Assembly (NCBI RefSeq): GCF_029257255.1
Contig: NZ_JARICI010000077.1
Coordinates: forward strand, 1 to 52,939
DNA: 52,939 bases
From: Sporosarcina sp.
GTDB taxonomy: Bacteria; Bacillota; Bacilli; Bacillales_A; Planococcaceae
Reading direction: 5' to 3'
The notes below the pieces were generated by a model. It saw only the letters and a list, made by a program, of their open reading frames with translations. It made no database searches and had not been told where the DNA came from. A program made the translations under genes and the position numbers. Of this stretch, positions 42,380-52,038 are shown one piece after another (the stretch's first letter is position 1; each line of letters starts with the position of its first letter).

Positions 42380-43342
42380 TTATTGTAAATCCAATCCTTT
42401 GAGCAATTCACGAACTTCATCAGTCGAATTTGTATCCATCAACTGATTTCTCAACTCAGCAGCTCCACGGAACCCTTTTACATAGATCTTGAAAAAGCGG
42501 CGAAGCGGTTTAAACAGACGCGGTTCCAATTCTGTTGAATATTTATCATGAAGATCAAGATGCAGGCGTAAGAGATCTAGCAATTCTTCACTGCTATGCT
42601 CTCTTTTCTCTTTTTCAAAAGCAAACGGGTTGTTGAATACGCCGCGTGCAATCATTACACCGTCGACTCCGTATTTTTCGACAAGCTCCATGCCCGTCTG
42701 ATAATCAGGAATATCACCGTTGATCGTCACTAGCGTATCAGGTGCTATTTCATCGCGAAGCTTCATGATTTCCGGAATCAATTCCCAGTGTGCAGGCGCG
42801 TGGCTCATTTCTTTACGCGTGCGCAGATGAATCGACAGATTGGCAATATCCTGCTTCAATACATGCGTCAGCCAACCCCGCCACTCATCTACTTCCGTAT
42901 AACCAAGACGCGTCTTCACACTGACCGGCAATCCTCCTGCTTTAGCAGCCTGAATAATGGCTGCGGCAGTTTCAGGATGACGAATCAAACCGCTCCCTCT
43001 GCCCTTCGTCGCCACGTTTGGCACGGGACAGCCCATGTTGATATCTAAACCTTTAAAGCCCATTTCCGCCATTCCGATACTCATTTCCCGGAAATGTTCC
43101 GGCTTGTCTCCCCAGATATGTGCGACAATCGGCTGTTCGTCTTCCGTGAACGCCAAACGCCCACGCAGACTGAAGATCCCTTCAGGATGACAAAAACTCT
43201 CCGTATTCGTAAACTCTGTGAAAAATACATCAGGTCTTGCTGCTTCAGCCACGACATGACGGAACACGACATCTGTGACATCTTCCATCGGTGCCAATAT
43301 AAAAAACGGACGCGGTAAATCGCGCCAAAAATTTGTACTCAT
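42380..43342 (-). CDS. tRNA-dihydrouridine synthase family enzyme (320 aa)
   Basis: FMN enzyme reducing uridine to dihydrouridine in tRNA. The N-terminal [11 protein letters not shown] flavin site, catalytic Cys105 in [10 protein letters not shown], Lys of VKTRLGY and NGDI complete the pattern. The C-terminal helical RNA-binding domain is present. The sequence looks like the DusC-like branch found in some Firmicutes rather than the DusB1/B2 copy beside ftsH/lysS. It is a single gene. The target position in tRNA is not known. Confidence 0.88.
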   Translation of the reverse strand: MSTNFWRDLPRPFFILAPMEDVTDVVFRHVVAEAARPDVFFTEFTNTESFCHPEGIFSLRGRLAFTEDEQPIVAHIWGDKPEHFREMSIGMAEMGFKGLDINMGCPVPNVATKGRGSGLIRHPETAAAIIQAAKAGGLPVSVKTRLGYTEVDEWRGWLTHVLKQDIANLSIHLRTRKEMSHAPAHWELIPEIMKLRDEIAPDTLVTINGDIPDYQTGMELVEKYGVDGVMIARGVFNNPFAFEKEKREHSSEELLDLLRLHLDLHDKYSTELEPRLFKPLRRFFKIYVKGFRGAAELRNQLMDTNSTDEVRELLKGLDLQ

Positions 43343-43424
43343 AGGTAACTTTCAATCCTCTCATCATAACTTGCACCTGCGAATGAAAACTTAACGTGCA
43401 GATGCCAGCTTCTCCATTATACAA

Positions 43425-43465
43425 AAAGAAGGCCGGAGAATTCCACTATATCGAGAATTCTCCGG
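43425..43465 (-). terminator. Terminator hairpin in the Dus-BCCT gap
   Basis: CCGGAGAATTC (43433-43443) pairs with GAATTCTCCGG (43455-43465). On the minus strand it is followed by CCTTCTTTTTG, so it ends the BCCT transcript. Confidence 0.75.
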
Positions 43466-43489
43466 CGGGTTATTTGTCGAATAAGGAAA

Positions 43490-44974
43490 CTATCTCTGCC
43501 TGCTTCGTTCTATATTCAATGCTTTCATTAGAGAGATGACCATCAGCAGCATGACGAATGAAAATGGTAAGGCTGCGATAATGATGGTATTCTGTAAAGC
43601 AGCAAGCCCACCGACCGACAGCAAAATTAGCGCGATGGACGATTGGATGACGCCCCAGATCACTTTAACACTTGTTAAAGGTGTCATCGATCCGTACGTC
43701 GACTGCATACCGAGTACAAATGTTGCGGAGTCTGCGCTTGTCACGAAAAACGAAGCGATCAACAGTATCGCAACAACTGATATGACGGACGCCCAAGGCA
43801 TCTCATGGAACATTTCAAAGATGACAAGTTCTGTTGGCGCACTCGCGATATCCGCAATTCCGCTCTTCTGCATATTGATCGCCGTTGTACCGAACGCAGA
43901 AAACCAAAATGCGCAAAGCAAAGTAGGTGCAAGGAGCACGCCAACCATAAATTCGCGGATCGTCCGTCCTTTTGAGACACGCGCTATGAACATACTGACG
44001 AACGGGGCCCATGAAATCCACCATGCCCAGTAGAAGATCGTCCAGTCAAACAGCCATTCCCGATTTCCTTCATCAAGAGGGGCCGTACTAAAGCTCATTT
44101 TGACAAGATTCGCCACGTAGCCCCCAAGAGAATCGGTGAACATGTTTAAGATTAGAAGTGTCGGCCCTAAAATCACAATGAATACGAGAAGTAGCACTGC
44201 CAGTACGAGATTTGTATTGGATAAATACTTGATTCCCTTACTGAGGCCTGTCGAAGCAGACATGATGAAAAGAACCGTGACAATCGCAATAATAACAAAT
44301 TGGGAGAATGTCCCGATTTTGATCCCAAACAAATAATTCAGTCCTGCGTTAATTTGAACCGCACCGAAACCGAGAGTAGTCGCTACTCCAAATGCAGTGG
44401 CAAATACAGCAAGAACATCAACAAGCGTTCCCCATGGTCCATCCATCTTCTTACCGAAAATCGGTTTCAATGTTGCGGAGATTAAGCCCGGCGCACCTTT
44501 ACGGAATTGAAAATACGCGAGAGACAGCGCGACAATGCCATACATGGCCCAAATATGAATTCCCCAGTGGAAGAAAGACTGGCGCATCGCTTCTTTAAAA
44601 GCGGCATCGGTGTTCGCCTCTTCTGTTGCGGGGCTGATAGCGTAGTGAGACAGTGGTTCAGCTGCACCATAGAAGACTAGACCAATACCCATTCCCGCTG
44701 AAAACAACATGGCAATCCAAGTTATTGTAGAAAACTCAGGACGATCTGTATCCTTGCCAAGTCGAATCTTGCCATACGGACTAAAGATGAGGAAGATGCT
44801 CAGCAATAATAGTAAAGAAAGCAATAGCATATAATACCAGCCAAACGAAGAAGCAACGAAATTTTTGACGTTGACTGTAAGTGTCTCGAAGCTATCTGAT
44901 GCAAACACTCCATACCCGACTGTAATAACGATCAATGCTATAGTTAAGTAAAAGACATTCGATATTTTTCTCAT
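43490..44974 (-). CDS. BCCT-family betaine/carnitine/choline transporter (494 aa)
   Basis: Sodium-coupled 12-helix transporter of the OpuD/BetP kind. The family signature lies in TM8, WAWWISWAPFVSMFIARVSKG. Earlier Trp/Gly-rich TM4 is seen as FHWGIHIWAMYG and AGMGIGLVFYGAAEP. Short N- and C-terminal tails suggest an OpuD-like protein. Import of glycine betaine for osmotic protection is the most likely role. Monocistronic. The substrate was not tested. Confidence 0.9.
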   Translation of the reverse strand: MRKISNVFYLTIALIVITVGYGVFASDSFETLTVNVKNFVASSFGWYYMLLLSLLLLLSIFLIFSPYGKIRLGKDTDRPEFSTITWIAMLFSAGMGIGLVFYGAAEPLSHYAISPATEEANTDAAFKEAMRQSFFHWGIHIWAMYGIVALSLAYFQFRKGAPGLISATLKPIFGKKMDGPWGTLVDVLAVFATAFGVATTLGFGAVQINAGLNYLFGIKIGTFSQFVIIAIVTVLFIMSASTGLSKGIKYLSNTNLVLAVLLLVFIVILGPTLLILNMFTDSLGGYVANLVKMSFSTAPLDEGNREWLFDWTIFYWAWWISWAPFVSMFIARVSKGRTIREFMVGVLLAPTLLCAFWFSAFGTTAINMQKSGIADIASAPTELVIFEMFHEMPWASVISVVAILLIASFFVTSADSATFVLGMQSTYGSMTPLTSVKVIWGVIQSSIALILLSVGGLAALQNTIIIAALPFSFVMLLMVISLMKALNIERSRQR

Positions 44975-45097
44975 GATGCTCCTTAAGAATTAAAGTAGTA
45001 GTTAGTCTATGAAACATTATTTACTATACCAATATCTTTTATGAAAGGCAAAACATGTTGGAGTGTCAAGTGAAGAACTTATTGGCGCGATGTTCTA

Positions 45098-45106
45098 TGT
45101 TATGAT
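45098..45106 (+). promoter_or_regulatory. Extended -10 promoter of the pyridoxal kinase gene
   Basis: TG-T-TATGAT is an extended -10 element 33 bases ahead of the start codon. The -35 region is weak. Confidence 0.45.
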
Positions 45107-45138
45107 AGAAAGAAATTTTTATAAAGTGGAGGATATTT

Positions 45139-45987
45139 ATGAAGAAAGTTGCTGTTATACAAGACCTGGCATCGTTTGGAAAGTGTTCATTGACCGCCGC
45201 TATCCCCGTATTATCCGTAATGGGCACACAAGCCTGTCCATTACCGACAGCTATTCTATCTGCGCAAACTGAATATCCAAGTTATTTCTGTGAAGATCTG
45301 ACAGCCAATATGCCATCTTTCATTAATGAATGGGATAAGTTGCACGAACATTTCGATGGAATACATACAGGTTTCATCACAGGAAAAGAGCAGATTACTC
45401 ATATCCAACGCTTTTTGGAGTTATTTCATAAACAAGATACGACATTGCTGGTAGATCCGGTCATGGGTGATATAGGAAATGCCTACAATAACTTTGACGA
45501 GGAGTTACTGGAGCGAATGAAGGGGCTTGTTAAGCAGGCAGATATCATTACACCTAATTTGACAGAGTGCTGTCTGCTAACCGGATTATCGTATAATAGA
45601 CTCCAACGCTTTTCAGATGAAAAAGACTTTTTACAGGAGATTCAGGAAGTCGGAATGCAGCTCTCTCAGGAAACCGGCGCACAGGTCATCATTACCGGAA
45701 TCAATCCACCATCACATGCTTCACATATGAAATCAATCGGCAATATGTACATTGACGAAGAACAATCTGTTTACAGTTCTGCTCCGTTTAACGGCAAAAG
45801 CTACTCTGGAACTGGTGATTTGTTTGCATCCGTCATTATGGGCAGCCTGATGCGCGGCGAAACCATTGCACAGGCAATTCCGCTGGCGGAAAACTTTTTA
45901 TCTGCAGCCATTGACGATACATACATGGCAAACACACCTGCTGTGGAAGGAGTTAATTTCGAAAAACATTTGAGATTGCTATTGTAA
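45139..45987 (+). CDS. pdxY: Pyridoxal/pyridoxamine kinase, PdxY-like (282 aa)
   Basis: Ribokinase-fold kinase that phosphorylates pyridoxal, pyridoxine or pyridoxamine at the 5' hydroxyl. N-terminal IQDLASFGKCSLTAAIPVLSVMG contains the Ser and Gly-Lys of PdxY/PdxK. DPVMGD, TPNLTECCLLTG and the ATP/anion-hole motif SGTGDLFASV are intact. Length is normal. GGAGG lies seven bases before the ATG. It is a monocistronic salvage gene. Confidence 0.92.
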   Translation: MKKVAVIQDLASFGKCSLTAAIPVLSVMGTQACPLPTAILSAQTEYPSYFCEDLTANMPSFINEWDKLHEHFDGIHTGFITGKEQITHIQRFLELFHKQDTTLLVDPVMGDIGNAYNNFDEELLERMKGLVKQADIITPNLTECCLLTGLSYNRLQRFSDEKDFLQEIQEVGMQLSQETGAQVIITGINPPSHASHMKSIGNMYIDEEQSVYSSAPFNGKSYSGTGDLFASVIMGSLMRGETIAQAIPLAENFLSAAIDDTYMANTPAVEGVNFEKHLRLLL

Positions 45988-46016
45988 GTGCAGTCAATTT
46001 GAATGCTAATCAGGAG

Positions 46017-46052
46017 CTGTTCTAAGCGCAATTATGCTTAGGACAGTTTTTT
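46017..46052 (+). terminator. Terminator of pdxY
   Basis: CTGTTCTAAGC (46017-46027) pairs with GCTTAGGACAG (46036-46046), followed by TTTTTT. Confidence 0.9.
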
Positions 46053-46192
46053 CTAACGGAACATACCAACCCCATAATTCACCGCCCGAATAAACTTCAA
46101 CACTTCTCTTTGGAATATCAGTCCGCACAAAAAAGACTGTCCATAAGTCAGATGAATATGACGTATGAACAGCCCACTTTACTTCTATTTTA
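46053..46192 (-). pseudogene. Possible remnant of a small gene after clpE
   Basis: On the minus strand, directly after the clpE stop, one frame stays open for about 60 codons and reads protein-like (KWAVHTSYSSDLWTVFFVRTD, SVEVYSGGELWGWYVPLEK). It has no start codon or ribosome binding site in the gap, and it reads into the pdxY terminator. It may be the tail of a small gene whose start was lost. No family recognised. Confidence 0.3.
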
Positions 46193-48292
46193 TTATGCTC
46201 TCTGAACGACAATCTCTTCATCCATAACATCTACGCTGACCTTTTCAACAGGTTCTCCTTCTAACAGCAAATCTGTCAACGGATCTTCGATTTTATCCTG
46301 AATGACCCTGCGAAGCGGACGCGCACCGAAACGGCTGTCATAGCCCAATGACACTAGCGCCCGTTTTGCTTCCGCGGTAATGTTGATGTCAATCTGGTTT
46401 TCTTCAATCGCTTCCTGAAGATCTCCAAGCATCAAGTCCACGATTACTAGAAGATCTTCCTCCGCCAATTCATTGAACGCCACAATCGAATCAAAGCGAT
46501 TCAGGAATTCCGGCTTGAAATAATCGCCCAGCGTTTCTAACATCGTTACAGATTCATGCTCTGCTTTATTAAAACCGACAGTCTTTTTCTTCACACCGGT
46601 ACCCGCGTTGCTTGTCATAATAATGACCGTATCTTTAAAGCTGACAGTGCGGCCGTGAGAATCCGTCAGTCTGCCGTCTTCCATGATCTGCAAGAACATA
46701 TTCTGCACATCAGGATGCGCTTTTTCAATTTCATCCAGCAGTAAAATAGAGTACGGGTTGCGACGGATCTGCTCTGTTAATTGACCCGCTTCCTCGTGAC
46801 CAACGTATCCTGGAGGCGATCCAATAATCTTGGAAATCGCATGTTTCTCCATATACTCGCTCATATCCAGACGAATTAACGAGTCGCGTGAACCGAACAA
46901 CTCTTCCGCCAGCACTTTTGTGATTTCCGTTTTACCGACGCCTGTTGGACCTACGAACAGGAACGAGCCGATCGGACGGTCTTTCGATTTTAAACCGGCA
47001 CGGCTGCGGCGGATTGCTTTAGCAATTTTATCGACCGCTTCAGCTTGTCCAACCACTTTTTTGCTAAGGCTTTCTGCAAGCCCCTTCATTTTGGCCTGTT
47101 CTGCAGCCTGCAGCTTTGTAACAGGAATTCCTGTTTTCTCTTCTATAATCTGCGCAATCTCTGCGACAGTAACAACCGGCTGTGATACTTCACCATTTAG
47201 TTTCTCTCTCAGCTGCATTTCCTCTTGACGTAAAGTTGCTGCTTTCTCATAGTTCTCCTGCTCTGCCGCCTGCTCTTTCTGCTGAATGACTTCCTGTAAA
47301 CGAGTATTCATGGAATCAGAAGAAGCATGCGTAAGATTCAAGCGCGCACCTGCTTCGTCCAGCAAGTCGATGGCTTTATCGGGTAGGAAACGATCTTGTA
47401 TATAACGCTCTGATAAACTTACACAAGCCTGCACCACTTCATCCGGATAGGACACTTCATGGAAACTTTCATAACGGTCTTTAATGCCGTTTAAGATTTT
47501 AATCGTGTCTTCAGCAGACGGTTCCTTGACGATAACCGGCTGGAACCGGCGTTCAAGTGCCGCATCTTTTTCAATCTGACGGTACTCTTTTAACGTTGTC
47601 GCCCCAATCAACTGTAGGCTTCCGCGTGCCAAAGCTGGTTTTAGAATATTTCCTGCATCCATCTGCGAACCTTCCGCTGACCCTGCTCCTACAAGCAAGT
47701 GAATTTCATCGACAAACAGCAAGACCTCGTCCCGTGATTCTAGTTCTTCAATCAGCTGCTTCATCCGCTCTTCGAATTGACCACGGATACCTGTGTTGGT
47801 AACGAGTGATGCCACATCGAGCACATACACTTGCTTATTACGAAGCTTCGCCGGCACGTCGCCCTCATGAATCTTCACCGCAAGGCCTTCTGCAATAGCA
47901 GTCTTTCCGACACCCGGTTCCCCGATCAATACAGGATTATTTTTATTTCTTCTATTTAACGTTTCAATTACACGTTTGATTTCTGTTTCTCTTCCAATAA
48001 CCGGGTCAATCAATCCATCTTTTGCGTCATTCGATAAGTTTTTACCGAGCTGATCCAGTAAGCCAGGAGCATGTCCTTCTGCTTCTCTAACTTGAACATG
48101 GCCTTTCTGACCGCCATTCTCCTGGAGAAAATGATTAACATCATGACTGAATGAAGGCGTATGGCCGGCAGCCAATTGACCTCTCATCTCGTGATAGCAT
48201 ATTTGGCAGATATTCACTTGCATAGCCTGTTGATTGATTTGAAGTCTAAAACTCATCGTTGCTTCGTTTTTTTCGCAATGTTGACATTTCAT
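46193..48292 (-). CDS. clpE: ClpE, AAA+ unfoldase of the Clp protease (699 aa)
   Basis: HSP100 chaperone that unfolds proteins and feeds them to ClpP. The N-terminal zinc finger typical of ClpE has Cys3/Cys6 and Cys29/Cys32. Two AAA+ modules follow, with Walker A GEPGVGKT and GPTGVGKTE. Walker B motifs are LLFVDEIH and [12 protein letters not shown]/coiled-coil middle part ([15 protein letters not shown]) lies between, and sensor-2 arginine GARPLRR near the end. Length is typical. It is governed by two CtsR boxes upstream, as in other Firmicutes. Terminal residues lack a ClpP-exclusion feature. Confidence 0.95.
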   Translation of the reverse strand: MKCQHCEKNEATMSFRLQINQQAMQVNICQICYHEMRGQLAAGHTPSFSHDVNHFLQENGGQKGHVQVREAEGHAPGLLDQLGKNLSNDAKDGLIDPVIGRETEIKRVIETLNRRNKNNPVLIGEPGVGKTAIAEGLAVKIHEGDVPAKLRNKQVYVLDVASLVTNTGIRGQFEERMKQLIEELESRDEVLLFVDEIHLLVGAGSAEGSQMDAGNILKPALARGSLQLIGATTLKEYRQIEKDAALERRFQPVIVKEPSAEDTIKILNGIKDRYESFHEVSYPDEVVQACVSLSERYIQDRFLPDKAIDLLDEAGARLNLTHASSDSMNTRLQEVIQQKEQAAEQENYEKAATLRQEEMQLREKLNGEVSQPVVTVAEIAQIIEEKTGIPVTKLQAAEQAKMKGLAESLSKKVVGQAEAVDKIAKAIRRSRAGLKSKDRPIGSFLFVGPTGVGKTEITKVLAEELFGSRDSLIRLDMSEYMEKHAISKIIGSPPGYVGHEEAGQLTEQIRRNPYSILLLDEIEKAHPDVQNMFLQIMEDGRLTDSHGRTVSFKDTVIIMTSNAGTGVKKKTVGFNKAEHESVTMLETLGDYFKPEFLNRFDSIVAFNELAEEDLLVIVDLMLGDLQEAIEENQIDINITAEAKRALVSLGYDSRFGARPLRRVIQDKIEDPLTDLLLEGEPVEKVSVDVMDEEIVVQRA

Positions 48293-48344
48293 AGTTGGCT
48301 CCTCCTTGTGAATTCATTTTAGCAGCCAAGACGCACTTACTGAC

Positions 48345-48399
48345 GTTGACTAACTTTGACCTATACCTATATTATACTCTGACGTACTTTGACCTTCAA
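48345..48399 (-). promoter_or_regulatory. clpE promoter with two CtsR boxes
   Basis: On the minus strand, GGTCAAAGTTAGTCAAC (48361-48345) and GGTCAAAGTACGTCAGA (48394-48378) match the CtsR heptad repeat. Between and over them lie the -35 TTGAAG (48399-48394) and -10 TATAAT (48376-48371), 17 bases apart. CtsR would block both elements until heat or protein stress. Confidence 0.9.
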
Positions 48400-48513
48400 C
48401 AATTATGCTTGTCTCCTATTACACAGCTCTTCCTGAACTTTATAAGAGTTCAGAGTACAAAAAGGGTTTTTTCAGGTAAGGTTGGATAAACTGAATGTAT
48501 AGGGGGGATTCCA

Positions 48514-49170
48514 ATGAAACTGATCATTGAATGGAGTTACCGATCGAAGAAAGGCACTAAAACAGTCTTCAGGTCGGATGAAATGCCTGCAGCACAAGCG
48601 TTGCTCATTGCAGAGGATCTTGATAAAACAGGCAGATTAAAACAAATACAGTTTTCCGATCCGTACGATAGTTTCTGGTCGCTGAAGGAATTGAAAAGCT
48701 ATGTAAAAGGCATCGAAACAGAACCGCATAATATCACGATATATTTTGATGGAGGTTTTGATTGGGATACGAAAATGGCTGGCCTCGGCTGTGTCATCTA
48801 TTATGACCAAAACGGAAAATCGTACAGACTAAGAAAAAATTTAGCCGTAACAGATCTCGTCTCTAATAACGAAGCAGAATATGCAGCACTTCATCTTTGT
48901 CTGCAAGAACTCGAGATTCTTGGAGCCCACCACTTACCTATTAAAGTGCTGGGTGATTCAAAAGTCGTCATCAATCATTTAAATGAGGAATGGCCGGTAA
49001 TTGAAGAAGACCTTTACAACTGGGCAAATAAAATTGAAGCGAAGATGAGTGAACTGGGATTTCAACCTGAGTATGAGCACGTTTCGCGAAAAACGAACAG
49101 CGAAGCGGACAGACTTGCTGAGCAGGCGTTGGCGGGTGTGGAAGTTGTGGCTATTGTGGAGAGAACGTAG
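48514..49170 (+). CDS. RNase HI-family protein with N-terminal extension (218 aa)
   Basis: Cleaves RNA in RNA-DNA hybrids, by family. The RNase H catalytic acids are in place: Asp79 (IYFDGGFD), Glu120 (SNNEAEY), Asp148 (VLGDSKV) and Asp199 (SEADRLA). The N-terminal 70 residues form an extra alpha-beta module, as in YpeP/YpdQ-like proteins of Bacillus. GGGGGATT serves as ribosome binding site at normal distance. It is a single gene ending at a hairpin repeat. Confidence 0.85.
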   Translation: MKLIIEWSYRSKKGTKTVFRSDEMPAAQALLIAEDLDKTGRLKQIQFSDPYDSFWSLKELKSYVKGIETEPHNITIYFDGGFDWDTKMAGLGCVIYYDQNGKSYRLRKNLAVTDLVSNNEAEYAALHLCLQELEILGAHHLPIKVLGDSKVVINHLNEEWPVIEEDLYNWANKIEAKMSELGFQPEYEHVSRKTNSEADRLAEQALAGVEVVAIVERT

Positions 49171-49173
49171 CAG

Positions 49174-49214
49174 TACCCAGTCCTCACACAGTGTCAAACT
49201 GTTCGGGGACCAGG
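49174..49214. repeat. Dispersed hairpin repeat, type A copy 2
   Basis: ACCCAGTCCTC…GGGGACCAGGT encloses CAGT-N5-ACTG and is followed by ATCT. It shares architecture and the stretch CAGT…ACTG-N-TCG-N-GGACC with copy 1 at 38918. It separates the converging RNase H and acetyltransferase genes and may act as their terminator. Confidence 0.7.
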
Positions 49215-49222
49215 TATCTTTC

Positions 49223-49765
49223 TTAACACAGTTTCTTTTGATAGACATGAATCTCACAAGGAACAGCCAACATTGCTGCGAAGTTCGGAAATGAGGACTC
49301 CACCGTTTCCATATGTGCCTTTTGATAGCCGATCCGCGTATACCATTCACGCAGCCCTTCTTTCTCTTCGTGCAAACCTTGCTGGGGCACCAACAATTCG
49401 AGCTGCATATAAAGAAAAGATTTTTCTCTGAATTTATCTTCAACAAACTGGATTAGTTTTCGTCCGATTCCAGCTCCCTGGCATGCATCATCCACAGCTA
49501 GCATACCAAATTCCGCTGTATCCTCAGTCATTTGACAAACTCGGATGCATCCGACAATCTGTCCCTTTAACCAAGCCGCCGCGACCTCTCCATTGCCTAT
49601 GTACTCCGCCACTTCTTCCGTTGTAATACGTGCGGCACCATCCTTCCATAACCCTTTCTCAGATGCCGCATATACACGGTTCACGATTTTCGTAATATGT
49701 TCTACATTTGCTATATTAGCGCCTGCATCATCTGGCAGCATTTCTATTTCAACTGTCTGCTCCAT
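49223..49765 (-). CDS. GNAT-family N-acetyltransferase (180 aa)
   Basis: Acetyl-CoA-dependent transferase. Motif A with the pyrophosphate-binding Q-x-x-G-x-G (QGAGIGRKLI) and beta4 MLAVDDA are clear. A downstream aromatic Tyr in TRIGYQKAHM is the usual general acid region. The ATG at 49765 has AAGGGG eight bases upstream, so the TTG further upstream is rejected. The target (amine, peptide or small molecule) is not predictable. Confidence 0.82.
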   Translation of the reverse strand: MEQTVEIEMLPDDAGANIANVEHITKIVNRVYAASEKGLWKDGAARITTEEVAEYIGNGEVAAAWLKGQIVGCIRVCQMTEDTAEFGMLAVDDACQGAGIGRKLIQFVEDKFREKSFLYMQLELLVPQQGLHEEKEGLREWYTRIGYQKAHMETVESSFPNFAAMLAVPCEIHVYQKKLC

Positions 49766-49844
49766 AAGCGGAACCCCTTCCAATCTCCATGACTATTTAA
49801 AATTTGGTTTCTTCTCTGAATTATACAATTTAATTGAACATAAT

Positions 49845-49900
49845 AAAAGATGGCAGGTGCCGACACAATTTTAAATTGCGTTGGCACCTGCCATCTTTTT
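49845..49900. repeat. Dispersed hairpin repeat, type B copy 1
   Basis: A 17-bp perfect stem AAAAGATGGCAGGTGCC/GGCACCTGCCATCTTTT carries an inner CAATTT-T-AAATTG hairpin. It resembles the GGTGCC…GGCACC element at 51823. The flanking A/T runs would let it terminate transcription in either direction. Confidence 0.7.
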
Positions 49901-50030
49901 AAAACTGCAGAATATTTAGGGCTAGTCATCAAAGCATGTGCTTGACAGCGTAATTAGTATTTCCCTCAAATAGTGTACTATTTTTGCGCAAAAAATCACA
50001 AGAAAACAAGAACAGATTCAGTGAATCCCC

Positions 50031-50747
50031 TCATTTAGCAAGCAAAAGCTTTACATCGCCGACACCGACATCTATTTTTAAATTAATGCGGATATCCGAC
50101 TGATCATAGGCTTCATTTACATAGACGCCTTTACCTTTAGAAATGAAACCATCCGTTTTTATGCTACCAATTCCCTTTGAAGCGGATATTTTGACTCCAG
50201 TATCCTTCGGCAGAAGAATCTTTGCATCACCCACACCAAGGTCAATTTCCGCATCAAAACTGTCTTGCCAGTCGTCCTGCAGATTAATCGTCGTGTCACC
50301 GACTCCTGCATCGACGGATAAGTGACTGAGGCGTATTCCAATCAAATTCAACTCGGCATCAGAAACACCCATTTCAACGTTCAGATTCACGGGTATTTCA
50401 TTTGTCAGTTGAAGATTCCAGTCGTTTCGGTTTTTGCGCAGAACAGAAAAGCCTTTTGTCTTCTGATGAATTTCTACATAACCGGTTTTTCTTTTATTCT
50501 TGTACGTAACGTTCGGATACCATTTTTTCACGTTTGTATCGATGAAACCGTCGACCCATTCTTCTGCTCCGCCCTCAATTAAAAGATTGCCGGCGCCAAA
50601 TTGAATATCGACATCCAGCGACTTCGCATGATCCTTCTCAATGGACAAATCACCCGACACCTTATCCGATTTCAACAAGCCATACCCCCAAAAGCCAACT
50701 ATCCCTATAAGTCCAGCCGCCACAATTAAAATCACTAGTTTCCGCAT
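50031..50747 (-). CDS. Membrane-anchored toast-rack (LiaF-like) protein (238 aa)
   Basis: An N-terminal membrane helix (LVILIVAAGLIGIVGFWGYGLL, residues about 3-24) anchors a beta-helix domain facing outward. Repeated pattern Asp-x-Gly-Val-Gly-Asp-x-x-Ile/Leu (VDAGVGDTTINL, IDLGVGDAKILL, IDVGVGDVKLLL) is the hallmark of toast-rack/DUF2154-type repeats seen in LiaF and LiaG. Start ATG 50747 has AAAGGGG upstream, and a 17-codon extension is rejected. Envelope-stress signalling is possible, but liaRS and liaIH are not adjacent. Confidence 0.8.
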   Translation of the reverse strand: MRKLVILIVAAGLIGIVGFWGYGLLKSDKVSGDLSIEKDHAKSLDVDIQFGAGNLLIEGGAEEWVDGFIDTNVKKWYPNVTYKNKRKTGYVEIHQKTKGFSVLRKNRNDWNLQLTNEIPVNLNVEMGVSDAELNLIGIRLSHLSVDAGVGDTTINLQDDWQDSFDAEIDLGVGDAKILLPKDTGVKISASKGIGSIKTDGFISKGKGVYVNEAYDQSDIRINLKIDVGVGDVKLLLAK

Positions 50748-50864
50748 ACCAGCACCCCTTTTATCTATCATAAGCGACTCACCAGAAAGTTGAATCAACC
50801 AAATGAATGAACTGCACGTCAGTCTTAGGTCTGAGCGTTCCAGTATACGCAGGATCCCGGCTGA

Positions 50865-51776
50865 TTATGGTATCTTATAGAAATACAGCTCACTGTCATC
50901 CAAAAACAGCAGCATATCCGCCCGGTTAGAAGTCAGCTGAGGCAGCAGGACATTTCCGTCAGGCTTAATAAAATTCACTTCATGAACGATGGAAAACTCA
51001 TTTTCATTGCGTTCCAGCTCAAAGCAATGATGGTTATCAAAATAGTGTCGATGAACCATCATCTTATCGCCTTGTACCGCAAACGTCTGGAATCCAAGCG
51101 CGTCAGTAGCGAATTGACACTCCCTTCCCCCGTCTAATAAACCGATCTGCGCACGCTCGCCAACGAAATACCAGACCTCATTATCGGGCGCCACATTCAG
51201 CGCAAGACACTCTCCTATCAGCTTCCTATCATCCCCATTATCTAGAATATGTCCTTCCCGGTCCCAACCGACCATCCCTGAACTGCCGATTGGATTCTCC
51301 CAGCCCCTATTACCATATACGCCCTCATCAAAATAACCTGTCCATATATGATGTTCTTCCGTCGTATATATATGGTCAATGCCGTCGCCTAAACAGAAGG
51401 AACGGATAAACTGTCCATTCCAGTCATAGACGCGAGCATTCTGATCGATGTTTTCTGCATTATGATATCTGGAGTTGGCACAGACAAGCAGCACATAATC
51501 ATCGTCGATTGGCTGTACATAGTGATAGTTCCACTGCTCATTCTGCAGATTTAATACCTTCTTCTCACCGTCTTTCAGTCGGAGCACTTTGTAGGAATAA
51601 TGCTCCTCTGTTACGGTCGGCGGAAATCTGCCTTCAATCAGTGGCGGCTGTTGTTCTGAAAGGAGAACGAACAAGTCTTGCTTGGGACCAATGGAGATGG
51701 ATAGTGGGATAAAACCTTTCAGGTCTTCTTGCAAATTGGCGATGGGAGTTAGGGGGATGGTTTTGTTTGTTGGCAT
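50865..51776 (-). CDS. Protein with probable beta-propeller repeats, function unknown (303 aa)
   Basis: Cytosolic, lacking a signal peptide. Repeats such as RVYDWNGQFIRSFCLGDGID, MVGWDREGHILDNG and IHEV-type strands resemble NHL/6-bladed propellers with Asp-x-x-Gly turns. No catalytic motif is recognised. ATG 51776 follows GGAAGGTG by six bases, and an upstream GTG lies within that site. It has a long leader containing the type B repeat. A ligand- or protein-binding role is only a guess. Confidence 0.65.
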   Translation of the reverse strand: MPTNKTIPLTPIANLQEDLKGFIPLSISIGPKQDLFVLLSEQQPPLIEGRFPPTVTEEHYSYKVLRLKDGEKKVLNLQNEQWNYHYVQPIDDDYVLLVCANSRYHNAENIDQNARVYDWNGQFIRSFCLGDGIDHIYTTEEHHIWTGYFDEGVYGNRGWENPIGSSGMVGWDREGHILDNGDDRKLIGECLALNVAPDNEVWYFVGERAQIGLLDGGRECQFATDALGFQTFAVQGDKMMVHRHYFDNHHCFELERNENEFSIVHEVNFIKPDGNVLLPQLTSNRADMLLFLDDSELYFYKIP

Positions 51777-51822
51777 TTGGGTCACCTTCCTTTTGGTTTA
51801 GTTTTCAAAGATGCCTTTCAAA

Positions 51823-51904
51823 GGTGCCTGTGCGGCAAACTTTCGTGTTTGTTTAAACTTTCATGTTTATTGAAACATTCATGTTTGTTTCTCACACAGG
51901 CACC
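51823..51904. repeat. Dispersed hairpin repeat, type B copy 2, with three internal tandem units
   Basis: GGTGCCTGTG (51823-51832) faces CACACAGGCACC (51893-51904). Between them are three 18-base units beginning AAACTTTCGTGTTT, AAACTTTCATGTTT and AAACATTCATGTTT (51838-51891). The last unit is itself a perfect AAACAT/ATGTTT palindrome. A mobile or recombination-grown repeat is likely. Confidence 0.7.
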
Positions 51905-52038
51905 GGGCTATTAACCACATCCTACCAGTATTTTGTAATTCCCACAATACTTCGCTTGATTCAACAATCCCCTGTCCTAGCCATTAATGTGCGCCTTCCT
52001 ATATAATAGAATCAAAGCAAATCACGGAGGTACACGCA

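Noticed and set aside
45063..45272. Plus-strand ORF overlapping the pdxY start
   Set aside because: It is in a different frame from pdxY, has no ribosome binding site and covers the promoter.
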